Shown: positions 33,770 through 43,440, numbered from the stretch's first letter. The stretch is 64,000 nucleotides of DNA from Megamonas hypermegale (GCF_900187035.1 NZ_LT906446.1:434001-498000), one strand, 5' to 3'. Notes: generated from the sequence alone by a model not told the origin. Made by a program: numbers and translations.

Positions 33770-34151
33770 TATCAAATCTTTATTTATATCAACAATCCTA
33801 AAAAACTAAAAATATAAATGTTATATATCAATTTTGAACTAATATTTTAAGTAAAATAAATAGATGTTTATGTATTATATAATGTTTATAAGTAAATTTA
33901 CTGTTTAATACTGCATTTTTATTTATATAATCTGCATTAGTAATAATGCTTTATATATTTTCATCAATTATACAAAGTATTTTTTGCAATGTTTTATGCA
34001 CTTTTATTGATTTTTTATTGTTTTAAAAAGTATATAATATCTTTTGTAACAAATACTACTAATTAAACAAACTGTCAGTTGTATAATTATGTGTAAAAAC
34101 ACAATCTAAAAATATGAATAAATTGTATATAAAATTTAAGGAGAACAAATT
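33770..34151. other. AT-rich gene-free stretch ahead of the dapF-like gene
   Basis: 382 bases, very poor in G and C, with no open frame of note and no hairpin that I trust. TATAAT words occur at 34033 and 34082 without well-spaced -35 partners; one probably belongs to the promoter of the dapF-like gene. Confidence 0.5.
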
Positions 34152-35012
34152 ATGAAATATGATTATTATAAATACCATGCATTAGGAAATGACTACATTA
34201 TAATAGATCCAAACAATGTAAATTTTAAATTAAATAAAGATTTGATAAAACTTATTTGTCATAGAAATTATGGTATAGGTTCTGATGGCATATTATTTGG
34301 ACCTATATTCAACGATAAAAATGAAATTTATTTTAAAATATTTAATCCAGACGGTAGTGAAGCTGAAAAAAGTGGAAACGGAATAAGAGAATTTGCTAAA
34401 TATTTATTTGATGAAAAATATATAAATGAAAAATCTTTTAAATTACATACTTTAGGAGGCCCTGTAAATATAGAATATTTAGATAATAATGCAAATCTTA
34501 TAAAAGTAGATATGGGAAAAGTTACTTTTGATAGTAAATTAATTCCTACTAAATTTTCTACAAAAGAAGCTATTAATTGTCCACTAGAAATCAATAATAA
34601 TATTTACAATGTATCTTGTGTTTCTATAGGAAATCCTCATTGTGTTATTTTAATGGATGAAATTTCTAGTCAAATAGCACAATCTTTAGGACCTATGATT
34701 GAGAATAATAAAATGTTTCCTAATAAAATTAATGTACAATTTCTGCAAATACTCGACAAAAATAATATTAAAATAGAAATTTGGGAACGTGGTGCAGGAT
34801 ATACTTTAGCCTCAGGAACAAGTAGTTGTGCTACTGCTTCTGTTGCTTATAAATTAGGATTAACAACTAATGATATAAATGTTCATATGCCTGGTGGTAA
34901 CATTAATATTCATATAAATAATGATTGGAGTGTAAATTTAATAGGCAATGTAACAAGTGTAGCATATGGTAATTTTTCTAAAGAATTTTTCTTACAAAAA
35001 ATTAATTTGTAA
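34152..35012 (+). CDS. DapF-family epimerase homologue lacking both catalytic cysteines
   Basis: 286 residues, normal DapF length and two-domain fold: YHALGNDYIIID at the N-terminus, NYGIGSDGILFGP, NPDGSEAEKSGNGIREFAKY, SIGNPHCVILMD, and WERGAGYTLASGTSSCATAS. In true diaminopimelate epimerases the two active-site residues are cysteines, in AExCGNGxR and TxACGTG. Here codons AGT and TCA place serine at both positions, while the surrounding glycines and ligand-binding Asn/Glu/Arg are kept. Normal thiol-based epimerisation therefore looks unlikely; a related racemase, isomerase or binding function is possible. The gene is extremely AT-rich (9 of 60 bases G/C at 34381-34440) and holds one of the rare GATC sites. 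Confidence 0.8.
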   Translation: MKYDYYKYHALGNDYIIIDPNNVNFKLNKDLIKLICHRNYGIGSDGILFGPIFNDKNEIYFKIFNPDGSEAEKSGNGIREFAKYLFDEKYINEKSFKLHTLGGPVNIEYLDNNANLIKVDMGKVTFDSKLIPTKFSTKEAINCPLEINNNIYNVSCVSIGNPHCVILMDEISSQIAQSLGPMIENNKMFPNKINVQFLQILDKNNIKIEIWERGAGYTLASGTSSCATASVAYKLGLTTNDINVHMPGGNINIHINNDWSVNLIGNVTSVAYGNFSKEFFLQKINL

Positions 35013-35056
35013 ATTTAAAATATCCAAGTTAAAATATCATAGATTTTAGATAAAAC

Positions 35057-35106
35057 AAAAACAGCAGTTTTAAAAGCCATTAATTACTTTTAAAACTGCT
35101 GTTTTT
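35057..35106. terminator. Bidirectional terminator between dapF-like gene and sigH
   Basis: A perfect 20-bp stem (35057-35076 with 35087-35106, 10-nt loop), with T runs on either strand, between converging genes. Confidence 0.92.
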
Positions 35107-35122
35107 TAGGGATAACCATTTA

Positions 35123-35842
35123 TTAATATAAATCTCTTAAATACTTTCCTACCGAGCCGAAATCACTCATACTTCCTTTGATATCTATATTGCCATGTCC
35201 ATCTACATATTTTTCTAATTTGCGTTTTACACGTTGCAGTGCATTATCTATGGATTTTACATGACGATGAAGTTCTACTGCAATTTCTTGATACGATTTA
35301 CCATCAAGATAAGCCATCAAAACTTTCCATTCCAAATCACTCAAAAGTTTTTCCATTTTATCTTCAATGTCTAAAAACTCTTCCCTATGTATCATCATTT
35401 CTTCTGGGTCAATCACTACAGAACCTGAGATTACATCTAATAGCGTTCTGTCTGATTCTTCATCATAAATTGGTTTATTTAATGATACATACGAATTGAG
35501 TGGTATGTGTTTTTGTCTTGTAGCCGTTTTCACTGCCGTAATAATTTGTCTCGTTATACACATTTCAGCAAAAGCTCTAAACGAAGACTGCTTATCATTA
35601 CGAAAATCGCGAACGCCTTTGTATAAACCAATCATCCCTTCTTGAATGATATCTTCTCGGTCCGCACCGATTAAGAAATAAGCACGTGCTTTAACTCGGA
35701 CTAAATTGCGATATTTTTTTATTAAAAAATCCAGTGCGACATCATCGTGCTTTTCTTTGATTTGTGCAACAATTTCTTCATCAGACATCTGTTCTAAATG
35801 ATTAATCTTAGCTTCTAAATCTTTACTATTTTCCATTACCAT
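35123..35842 (-). CDS. sigH: SigH-type RNA polymerase sigma factor
   Basis: 239 residues. Sigma-70 region 2 (LIKKYRNLVRVKARAYFLIG, ADREDIIQEGMIGLYKGVRD), the stretch TRQKHIPLNSYVSLNKPIYD and region 4 (LDGKSYQEIAVELHRHVKSI) match Firmicute SigH very closely. In Bacillus SigH directs early sporulation and competence genes; many non-sporulating Negativicutes keep it with less clear roles. Start at the first ATG behind AGGAG; an ATG two codons later is possible. Single gene, divergent from maf. Confidence 0.92.
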   Translation of the reverse strand: MVMENSKDLEAKINHLEQMSDEEIVAQIKEKHDDVALDFLIKKYRNLVRVKARAYFLIGADREDIIQEGMIGLYKGVRDFRNDKQSSFRAFAEMCITRQIITAVKTATRQKHIPLNSYVSLNKPIYDEESDRTLLDVISGSVVIDPEEMMIHREEFLDIEDKMEKLLSDLEWKVLMAYLDGKSYQEIAVELHRHVKSIDNALQRVKRKLEKYVDGHGNIDIKGSMSDFGSVGKYLRDLY

Positions 35843-36131
35843 CGCACTTTTCTCCTAAACAATAAAAACTTGCTACCTTAATTAAATTCATTTAAATTCC
35901 TTATATGACATAAAAAATTATGTATTTATATCCAAAATTATATCATTGATTTTATTATACAGTCAAGGAGACAAATGCCACCTTAATTGTATATATAATT
36001 TAGTTAATATTACTGCAAATTCATATCTTATTTGTTATAATTATTATTATCTTGAGCAATTATATAATACAACAAATTGCAAAAAACTGCAAAAAGTTCT
36101 TTAAAATATTTTTAGAAAGGATACATTATTT

Positions 36132-36698
36132 ATGTTAATTTTAGCTTCCGCTTCGCCACGTCGTAGTGAACTCTTGAAACAAATTGATTGTAAATTTGTT
36201 TGTCGTCCTACAGATTGTGCAGAAATTTCTCCATTACAAGAAAATAATCCTGAAGAACTTGTAAAACAGAATGCTATTTTAAAAGCAACAGCAGCTGTTA
36301 TTGCTGAAAATAAAGATGAAGTCATTTTAGGAGCTGATACTATAGTCGCTTATTACGGTCAAATTTATGGTAAGCCAAAAGATGATGATGAAGCTTATTT
36401 TATGTTAAAAAATTTATCTGGCCATACTCATCAAGTTTATACAGGTATAGCTCTTGTATGTGGTGAAAAAATCTATTATGATGTAGCTGTGACAGATGTT
36501 ACTATGAAAGAATTAACCGATGCGGAAATACATTCATATATAAAATCTGGCGAACCGCATGGCAAAGCTGGTGCATATGCTATTCAAGGTCTTGCTAGTG
36601 TATTTATAAAAAAAATAAATGGTTGTTATTTTAATGTAGTTGGCTTACCACTTAGTTGCTTATATGATTTAGCTAAGAAAGCTGATGTAAAACTATGA
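36132..36698 (+). CDS. maf: Maf nucleotide pyrophosphatase
   Basis: 188 residues, beginning LILASASPRRSELLKQIDCK, the Maf signature, with EVILGADTIVAYYGQIYGKP and GEPHGKAGAYAIQGLASVFI later. Maf/YhdE proteins hydrolyse dTTP, UTP and modified nucleotides and affect septum formation when overproduced. It heads the maf-radC-mreBCD cluster as in many Firmicutes; its stop overlaps the radC start. Confidence 0.93.
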   Translation: MLILASASPRRSELLKQIDCKFVCRPTDCAEISPLQENNPEELVKQNAILKATAAVIAENKDEVILGADTIVAYYGQIYGKPKDDDEAYFMLKNLSGHTHQVYTGIALVCGEKIYYDVAVTDVTMKELTDAEIHSYIKSGEPHGKAGAYAIQGLASVFIKKINGCYFNVVGLPLSCLYDLAKKADVKL

Positions 36699-37384
36699 CG
36701 ATAATGGTGAAAGACTTACCCGATGAAGAAAAACCGCGTGAAAAACTATTAACTTTCGGTGCAAAATGCTTGAGTAATATGGAATTATTGGCGATTTTGC
36801 TTCATTCAGGTACTAGAAAAAAATCTGTGCTAGAACTCGCACAAGAAATTTTATCTACCTATAAAAATGAAGGATTAGCTTCTATTGTAAATATTCCACC
36901 AAGTGAATTAAAGCAAATCAGTGGAATGGGAAGCGCAAAAACGGCTACACTTTTAGCAGCTATTGAGCTTGGTTTGCGTCTTGCTAAAAAACCTGCAAGT
37001 AATAAATATACTATAAAAACGCCTAGTGATGTAGCAAATTATGCTATGCCTCGATTGCGTTATGAAAAGCGTGAGCATTTTGCAATTTTGCTTTTAGATA
37101 CAAAAAATCAAGTCATTTCGTTTCCCGATATATCCATCGGTAGTTTGAATGCTTCTATTGTTCATCCGCGTGAAGTCTTTCGCTGTGCTATAGCAAATTG
37201 TGCTTCTAGTATCATCTTAGTTCACAATCATCCTAGCGGTGACCCAACACCTAGCAGAGAGGATATTAATGTAACTTTACGCCTTATAAAATCAGGGAAA
37301 ATCTTGGATATCGAAATTCTTGACCATATTATTATTGGAGATAATAAATATACTAGCTTAAAACAAGAAGGTATGATAAAATAG
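36695..37384 (+). CDS. radC: RadC-family JAB-domain protein
   Basis: 229 residues. An N-terminal helix-hairpin-helix region (FGAKCLSNMELLAILLHSGT, ISGMGSAKTATLLAA) precedes a JAB/MPN metal domain with VHNHPSGDPTPSREDINVTL, giving the His-x-His and Asp ligands for zinc. The old link to DNA repair is weak, and the real activity is unsettled. It overlaps maf by 4 bases and lies 49 bases before mreB, a conserved order. Confidence 0.93.
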   Translation: MTIMVKDLPDEEKPREKLLTFGAKCLSNMELLAILLHSGTRKKSVLELAQEILSTYKNEGLASIVNIPPSELKQISGMGSAKTATLLAAIELGLRLAKKPASNKYTIKTPSDVANYAMPRLRYEKREHFAILLLDTKNQVISFPDISIGSLNASIVHPREVFRCAIANCASSIILVHNHPSGDPTPSREDINVTLRLIKSGKILDIEILDHIIIGDNKYTSLKQEGMIK

Positions 37385-37433
37385 ATATTCAGATTGTAAT
37401 TATTGTAATCTATGAAGGGAGTAAATTTTTAAC

Positions 37434-38477
37434 ATGAAGTGGAATTTATTTGGTGGTTTTTCCCAAGACATCGGTATCGATTTAGGAACAGCCAATACTT
37501 TAGTACATTTAAAAGGAAAAGGTATTGTGCTTCGTGAACCATCTGTTGTTGCTATCCGAAAAGATACTGGCGCAGTTTTAGCTGTTGGTTCTGATGCCAA
37601 AGGCATGATTGGCCGTACTCCTGGCAACATTGTAGCTATTCGACCAATGAAAGACGGTGTCATTGCTGATTTTGAAGTAACTCAAGCAATGTTGAAATAT
37701 TTTATAAATAAAGCTAGAAATGGCTCTTCCTTTAGCAAACCACGCGTTGTTATTGGCGTTCCTTCTGGCGTTACTGAAGTTGAAAAAAGAGCTGTTGTAG
37801 ATGCAGCTATTCAAGCTGGCGCTAGAGAAGCTTTCTTAATTGAAGAACCAATGGCAGCAGCAATTGGTGCAGGTTTACCTGTAGAAGAAGCAACTGGCAG
37901 TATGGTTGTAGATATCGGTGGCGGTACTACAGAAATTGCTGTTATTTCACTTGGCGGTATCGTTACTAGCTGTTCTATTCGTGTAGCTGGTGATGCACTT
38001 GATAGCGCAATCATTCAGTATATCAAACGCAAATACAATTTAATGATTGGTGAACGTACTGCTGAAGAAATTAAAATGACTATTGGTAATGCCATGGTTA
38101 GCGATGACATGGAACAAGATTTTGAAATCAGAGGTCGTGACCTCGTTAGTGGTTTACCAAAAACACTCACTATTCATGCTGATGAAATTACAGAAGCATT
38201 AAAAGACCCAGTAAGAAAAATCGTTGATGTTGTAAAAATGACACTCGAAAGAACACCACCAGAACTTGCTGCTGATATTTTAGACCGTGGCATCATGCTC
38301 ACAGGTGGCGGAGCACTTTTACACAACCTCGATAAAGTTCTTTCTCAGGAAACTGGTATGCCAGTAATCATTGCCGAAGACCCATTGTCTTGCGTTGGTG
38401 AAGGTACTGGAAAATCTTTGGAAAATATTAATTTACTCAATAATGTAATTTTGAGTGATAAGAAGTTGAATAAATAA
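37434..38477 (+). CDS. mreB: MreB rod-shape actin homologue
   Basis: 347 residues with the actin-fold motifs [50 protein letters not shown] and [15 protein letters not shown]. MreB filaments guide lateral wall synthesis together with MreC, MreD, PBP2 and RodA, so the cell is expected to be a rod. First of the mre genes; its stop shares a base with the mreC start. Confidence 0.97.
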   Translation: MKWNLFGGFSQDIGIDLGTANTLVHLKGKGIVLREPSVVAIRKDTGAVLAVGSDAKGMIGRTPGNIVAIRPMKDGVIADFEVTQAMLKYFINKARNGSSFSKPRVVIGVPSGVTEVEKRAVVDAAIQAGAREAFLIEEPMAAAIGAGLPVEEATGSMVVDIGGGTTEIAVISLGGIVTSCSIRVAGDALDSAIIQYIKRKYNLMIGERTAEEIKMTIGNAMVSDDMEQDFEIRGRDLVSGLPKTLTIHADEITEALKDPVRKIVDVVKMTLERTPPELAADILDRGIMLTGGGALLHNLDKVLSQETGMPVIIAEDPLSCVGEGTGKSLENINLLNNVILSDKKLNK

Positions 38478-39424
38478 TGAAAATTCCTTCCAATAATAAT
38501 AATTTTTCTGCCAAACGGCTTTTGGTTGTCATCTTTGTTGTTATCAGTGTTTTATGTATTATATTTTTTGCGGCAATCAGTCGCTTTAATACACCACTTG
38601 CACACGCTATTGTTATAAATGTACTTGCTCCATTTCAATCAGTTACAAGTGCTGTTTCGGGTAAAATTTCCGCTTTTGGAGATTATGTTCATGACGTATT
38701 TTATGTATATGACCAAAATAGAGAATTAAAAGCAGAAAATGATGATTTAAAGTCGAAAGTAACTCGTGCAGCTGAACTTGAATCTGAAAATGCTCGTTTG
38801 AGTCAATTGCTTAACTATCGTACAAATACACCGCAGTTTGATTTATTACCTGCAACAGTAATCGGTAGAAATAGTTCTACATGGAGTAATCACATTATTA
38901 TTAATCGTGGTAGTAATGATGGCGTAGATAAAAATATGACGGTTGTAACACCAGATGGTTTAGTTGGCACTATTCATGAAGCATATCCAGCATATTCTGA
39001 AGTAGAATTAATCACTGACCCAAGAAGTGCAGTCGGCGCTATAGTGCAACGTGCTGATTCTCGCCTGGCAGGGGTTGTCAAAGGAACGGCAGATTCATCT
39101 TCTGCTATCAATATGACAAACATACCACAGAATGCAAATATTGTTGAAGGTGATATCATCGTAACATCTGGTTTTGGTGGTATGTATCCAAAAGGAATTG
39201 TAATTGGTACTGTAACTTCTTTGAAAAATGATATTGGTGGACTTTTACAATACGCAGTATTATATCCAGCTGTAGATTTCCAAAAATTAGAAGATGTTGC
39301 CGTTATTACTAACTATCGTGAACCAGTATCTGCGTTGCCGCCTCAACCTCAAGCTCCAACTCAACCAGCAGCAAATGCTCAACCGGCTCCAGCAACAAAT
39401 CAAAATCAAGGTGAAGCTAAATGA
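38477..39424 (+). CDS. mreC: MreC rod-shape protein
   Basis: 315 residues: a short cytoplasmic tail, one membrane helix (LLVVIFVVISVLCIIFFAAI), a coiled coil (about residues 75-110, NRELKAENDDLKSKVTRAAE) and a beta-barrel domain with TVIGRNSSTWSNHIIINRGS and VVTPDGLVGTIHEAYPAYSE. The Pro/Gln/Ala-rich end (PPQPQAPTQPAANAQPAPAT) is low complexity. It binds MreB, MreD and PBP2. Overlaps mreD by 4 bases. Confidence 0.95.
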   Translation: MKIPSNNNNFSAKRLLVVIFVVISVLCIIFFAAISRFNTPLAHAIVINVLAPFQSVTSAVSGKISAFGDYVHDVFYVYDQNRELKAENDDLKSKVTRAAELESENARLSQLLNYRTNTPQFDLLPATVIGRNSSTWSNHIIINRGSNDGVDKNMTVVTPDGLVGTIHEAYPAYSEVELITDPRSAVGAIVQRADSRLAGVVKGTADSSSAINMTNIPQNANIVEGDIIVTSGFGGMYPKGIVIGTVTSLKNDIGGLLQYAVLYPAVDFQKLEDVAVITNYREPVSALPPQPQAPTQPAANAQPAPATNQNQGEAK

Positions 39425-39924
39425 AAACATTAATTCCTTGGTTTTTAATGCTGTTTGTAGCGTACATACTTCAATCAGCATTTTTCAATATTTTTTCATA
39501 CAATGGTATTACAGTTGATTTAGTTTTGTTAATAACTATTTTCTTTGGTATTTTCTATGATAAATATGCTATTTTGTATGGCTTTTGTGCAGGATTATTT
39601 CTTGACTTAGCGTCCGGTTCATTTTTAGGCATACATATATTCACTTTTTTGATATTATGTATACTGATTAACCGTTTAACACAATTTATCTATAAAGAAA
39701 ATATCTTCTTACCACTGGTAGCTTCGCTACTGGCAACAATTTTAAATAATGTTTTGATTGCAATTCTCATCTTTTTATTAGGTTATGATTTTAATATATG
39801 GCAAGTTTTTAATAATATTATAGTTATGCTTATTTATAATTTAATAGTTGCATATCCTGTATATTTCTTGGTCGTATATATCAATAAAAAAATACAATAC
39901 TTAATAAAAAGTCAAGAATTTTAA
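39421..39924 (+). CDS. mreD: MreD rod-shape membrane protein
   Basis: 167 residues, about five membrane helices, with the MreD-like motif FCAGLFLDLASGSFLGIHIF. It completes the MreBCD set and is followed after 150 bases by the PBP2 gene. Sequence is poorly conserved in general; position supports the name. Confidence 0.92.
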   Translation: MKTLIPWFLMLFVAYILQSAFFNIFSYNGITVDLVLLITIFFGIFYDKYAILYGFCAGLFLDLASGSFLGIHIFTFLILCILINRLTQFIYKENIFLPLVASLLATILNNVLIAILIFLLGYDFNIWQVFNNIIVMLIYNLIVAYPVYFLVVYINKKIQYLIKSQEF

Positions 39925-40026
39925 ATCGATACAATGTATATTTGATTTTTATATGATATAATTATATTAACTTTTAGGTAAGCATATTTTTATATCTGTA
40001 TATTTTTAAAGAATATATCAAAATAT

Positions 40027-40056
40027 AATTAAGACACCTAAAAAGGTGTCTTAATT
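40027..40056 (+). terminator. Perfect hairpin between mreD and mrdA
   Basis: A 13-bp perfect stem (AATTAAGACACCT with AGGTGTCTTAATT) with an AAAA loop ends 10 bases before the PBP2 ribosome site. There is no following T run, so it may be an mRNA-stability or weak termination element rather than a strong terminator. Confidence 0.5.
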
Positions 40057-40075
40057 TATTATATAGGAGAAAACT

Positions 40076-41893
40076 GTGAAATTTTGTGATAAACGTCTTA
40101 AAATTTTAGCTATTATTTTAATACTGATTATAGTTGCTCTTATCAGTCGCCTTGTTTATTTACAAATTTATCAAGGTGAATATTTTGGCAAATTAGCGGA
40201 TGGAAACCGTATTCGTCTTGTTTCTACTTCGGCACCACGTGGCGTTATTTATGACCGAAATGATGTACCACTTGTAAATAATAGACCAGCTTTTACAGTA
40301 GAATTGTTACCATCACTGGAACCTGTTTCACCAGAAGTTGTTGACCGTTTAGCAAAATTATTAAATCTCAATGCTGAGGATATTAATAATAAAATAGCTA
40401 ATCATTCTGGTTTTGACCCAGTAACAATAAAAGTTGATGTCACTCCAGAAATTATTTCTGTAATCGAAGAGCAACAGGATTTGTATCCTGGCGTATTCAT
40501 CGATACGAAGCCTGTAAGAAATTATATTTATAAAACTGAAGGTGTACACGTTCTCGGTTATGTAAGTGAAATCAGTGATAGCGAGCTGGAAGACAAGAAA
40601 AAAAGTGGCGATGATTCTTATAAATTAGGCGATATCATCGGTAAATTTGGTTTGGAAAAATATTATGATACTTACTTACGTGGCACACCAGGTGGGGAAC
40701 AAGTTGAAGTCGATGTTACAGGTAGACCTGTACAACGTCTTGGAATGAAAGAACCTGTTGCTGGCAATAATCTTCGTCTTACGATTGATTACCATCTCCA
40801 AGATGCTGCTGAAAGAGCTATGGATGAAGTACTCGGTCAAATTGGCGCACAGGCTGCTGCTGCTGTCGTATTAAATCCACAGACAGGTGAAGTTTTAGCT
40901 ATGGTCAGTCGACCAAATTTTGACCCAAATTTATTTGCTCTCGGTATTTCTACAAAAGATTGGAATGTTATTAATAACAATCCACATTATCCACTTGATA
41001 ATAAAGCTGTTACAGGTGAATATCCTCCAGGTTCAACATTTAAAATCATAACTGGTACAGCAGCTTTGATGGAAAAAGTTGTTACACCAGATGAACTCAT
41101 TTTTGACTCTGGTCAGCACTGGATTATTCCAAAGACAAATGCAGATGGCGAAGCACTTGGTTATATCAACTTCGTACAAGCTTTAGCTCATTCAGATAAC
41201 GTTTATTTCTATGAAATGGGTAATCGACTTGGCATTGACCGTTTAGCAAAGTGGGCACGTCTTTTTGGTATTGGTGAAAAGACAGGCATTGACCTTTCTT
41301 ATGAGGCTTCTGGTAATGTTGCTTGTCCTGAATACAAACGTAAAGTATTTGATGAAGAATGGTATTTAGCCGAAACATTCGATGCTTCTATCGGTCAGGG
41401 CTTTACACTTGCTACACCACTTCAAATGGCAGTTGTTATGAGTGAAGCTGCAACTGGTGGTAAAAAATATAAACCGTATTTAGTACGAGATATTTTTGAT
41501 TCCAATGGCAATGTAATTAAACATTTTGACCCAGTACTCGTCAGAGATTTAAACATCGACCCAGCTATAGCACAACTCGTACAGCAAGGCTTACATGAAG
41601 TTAGTACAATTGGTACAGCGGCTTCTATGTTTAGAGATTTCCCTGTGCCGATTGCAGGTAAAACAGGTACAGCTGAAAACTCTCAAGGCCGTGAACACGG
41701 TTGGTTTGTAGCTTATGGTCCATTTGATAATCCTAATATAGCAGTAGCCGTAATCGTAGAAAATGCCGGTTATGGTGCAACTTCTGCTGTGCCTATTGGT
41801 CATAAGATTTTAACAGCTGCATTTGGACTTGATAAACCACAAGACCAACAACAGCAAGCTAATGCAAATGGTAACGCTCCAGCTCAACAATAA
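40076..41893 (+). CDS. mrdA: Penicillin-binding protein 2 (elongation-specific transpeptidase)
   Basis: 605 residues from GTG behind TAGGAG. One N-terminal membrane helix (ILAIILILIIVALISRLVYL), pedestal domain with STSAPRGVIYDRNDVPLVNN, and a class B transpeptidase with active serine in PPGSTFKIITGTAALM, the SxN motif in HSDNVYFYEMG, and KTGTAENSQGREHGWFVAYG. A Gln-rich tail ends the protein. It cross-links side wall under MreBCD control. No rodA gene follows; the Min genes do. Confidence 0.95.
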   Translation: MKFCDKRLKILAIILILIIVALISRLVYLQIYQGEYFGKLADGNRIRLVSTSAPRGVIYDRNDVPLVNNRPAFTVELLPSLEPVSPEVVDRLAKLLNLNAEDINNKIANHSGFDPVTIKVDVTPEIISVIEEQQDLYPGVFIDTKPVRNYIYKTEGVHVLGYVSEISDSELEDKKKSGDDSYKLGDIIGKFGLEKYYDTYLRGTPGGEQVEVDVTGRPVQRLGMKEPVAGNNLRLTIDYHLQDAAERAMDEVLGQIGAQAAAAVVLNPQTGEVLAMVSRPNFDPNLFALGISTKDWNVINNNPHYPLDNKAVTGEYPPGSTFKIITGTAALMEKVVTPDELIFDSGQHWIIPKTNADGEALGYINFVQALAHSDNVYFYEMGNRLGIDRLAKWARLFGIGEKTGIDLSYEASGNVACPEYKRKVFDEEWYLAETFDASIGQGFTLATPLQMAVVMSEAATGGKKYKPYLVRDIFDSNGNVIKHFDPVLVRDLNIDPAIAQLVQQGLHEVSTIGTAASMFRDFPVPIAGKTGTAENSQGREHGWFVAYGPFDNPNIAVAVIVENAGYGATSAVPIGHKILTAAFGLDKPQDQQQQANANGNAPAQQ

Positions 41894-41929
41894 AATAATA
41901 AATTAAAAATAATAATTTGAAGTGATTAG

Positions 41930-42523
41930 ATGCATGAATTAATAACATTTAAAGGTACTAATAAAGGCTTACAAGTGATATTTGATAAAAGCCTTAATTT
42001 TGCTCAATTACAAGAAGCCTTAAAAAATAAATTGGCTTCTTGTACGAATTTTTTTACACCTGATACGGTTATATCATTAGAAGATTTTTCTTTCTCTGCT
42101 GAGGAAAAATCTATATTAACTGATATTTTTCAAGATTATAAGTTAAAATTAAAATTTATTCCAAAACAAGATTTAAATAAGAAATTGACTCTTCCTGATA
42201 AAATTGTCAATCGAACTGTACGCGGTGGCGAAGAAGTTACGTATAAGGGTTCGATTATCATTAATGGTAATGTAAATCCAGGTGCTAAAATCATTGCTGG
42301 CGGAAATATCGATATTCATGGCAGTTGCCGTGGCGTGGTTCATGCCGGTGCTTTTGGTGATGTGAATACATTTATTATTGCTGATAATCTTTCTCCACTA
42401 CAAATTCGTATTGCTGGTTTCATAGCTCGTTGTCCAGATGATAATCCAGCAAAATCTCTGAAGGGTACAGAAAAAGCCATGATAAAAGATGGCAATATTA
42501 TTTTAGAACCGTTTACTCGCTGA
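41930..42523 (+). CDS. minC: MinC septum-site inhibitor
   Basis: 197 residues. A weakly conserved N-terminal FtsZ-inhibiting domain (to about 90) and a C-terminal beta-helix with the conserved NRTVRGGEEVTYKGSIIING and GNVNPGAKIIAGGNIDIHGS. Together with MinD it blocks Z-ring formation near the poles. First of minCDE. No ribosome site better than GAAGTGATTAG is seen before the ATG. An 8-bp hairpin (GACTTTTT-GCAC-AAAAAGTC) overlaps its stop. Confidence 0.93.
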   Translation: MHELITFKGTNKGLQVIFDKSLNFAQLQEALKNKLASCTNFFTPDTVISLEDFSFSAEEKSILTDIFQDYKLKLKFIPKQDLNKKLTLPDKIVNRTVRGGEEVTYKGSIIINGNVNPGAKIIAGGNIDIHGSCRGVVHAGAFGDVNTFIIADNLSPLQIRIAGFIARCPDDNPAKSLKGTEKAMIKDGNIILEPFTR

Positions 42524-42558
42524 CTTTTTGCACAAAAAGTCAATAAATATACTATAAT
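42522..42558 (+). promoter_or_regulatory. Hairpin and possible promoter between minC and minD
   Basis: A perfect 8-bp stem with GCAC loop (42522-42529 with 42534-42541) is followed by TATAAT at 42553-42558. TTGCAC at 42528-42533 lies 19 bp upstream as a weak -35. minD may have its own transcript. Confidence 0.35.
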
Positions 42559-42621
42559 TTTTATGAAATGAGGTGAGTTTCTGCCGCTTACTGTGCAATT
42601 AAAGTAGCAGAACTAATATAT

Positions 42622-43425
42622 ATGACTCAATCCCAAGACAATTGTAAAATTATCGTTGTTACATCTGGTAAAGGTGGTGTTGGTAAAACTACAACTACTG
42701 CTAATATCGGTGCCGGTTTAGCTATGGAAGGTTATAAAGTAGCTTTAATTGATACTGATACTGGGCTTAGAAATTTAGATTTATTGCTTGGTTTAGAAAA
42801 TCGTATTATGTATGATTTAGTAGATGTAACTTCTGGTCGTGTGCCATATAAAAAAGCACTCGTTCGCCATAAAAAATATGATAAATTATTCTTATTACCA
42901 ACTTCCCAGATTAAAGATAAATTAGCTGTAACACCAGAACAAGTAACAGAACTTTGCTATGAAATGAGCAAAGACTTTGATTATATTTTAATCGATTGCC
43001 CTGCTGGAATTGAGCAAGGTTTTAAAACAGCAGTAGCAGCTGCTGATATTGCTTTAATTGTTACTATGCCAGAAATTTCAGCTGTACGTGATGCGGATAA
43101 AATTATCGGTGAGCTTATGCGTGCTGGTAAAGAAAATATTTTATTAATCGTCAATAGAATTCGTCCAGCAATGGTTGAAAAAGGCGATATGCTCGATATT
43201 AATGATATAAATGATATTTTGGCTATAAAATGTATTGGTCAAATTCCTGATGATGAAGCAGTAGTTACTTCAACTAATCGTGGCGAACCTGTTATAGCTA
43301 ATGAACATTCTATGGCTGGCAAAGCATATCGCAATATCACAAAACGCATTTGTGGTGAAAATGTTCCATTTATGGATTTACGTGTTAAAGAATCATTTTT
43401 TACTAGATTAAGAAAGCTGTTTTAA
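42622..43425 (+). CDS. minD: MinD septum-site ATPase
   Basis: 267 residues: deviant Walker A with KIIVVTSGKGGVGKTTTTAN, LLLGLENRIMYDLVDV, LIDCPAGIEQGFKTAVAAAD, and a C-terminal amphipathic helix (LRVKESFFTRLRKLF) for membrane binding. It recruits MinC and is released by MinE. The ATG has no good ribosome site close by; a strong GAGGTGAG lies 45 bases upstream, where no in-frame start exists (see findings). minE follows after 15 bases with AAGGAGG. Confidence 0.96.
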   Translation: MTQSQDNCKIIVVTSGKGGVGKTTTTANIGAGLAMEGYKVALIDTDTGLRNLDLLLGLENRIMYDLVDVTSGRVPYKKALVRHKKYDKLFLLPTSQIKDKLAVTPEQVTELCYEMSKDFDYILIDCPAGIEQGFKTAVAAADIALIVTMPEISAVRDADKIIGELMRAGKENILLIVNRIRPAMVEKGDMLDINDINDILAIKCIGQIPDDEAVVTSTNRGEPVIANEHSMAGKAYRNITKRICGENVPFMDLRVKESFFTRLRKLF

Positions 43426-43440
43426 TTAAGGAGGATTTAC

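Noticed and set aside
34152-35012. Calling this gene the functional diaminopimelate epimerase dapF
   Set aside because: Both catalytic cysteines are serine; family membership is clear but the standard activity is doubtful.
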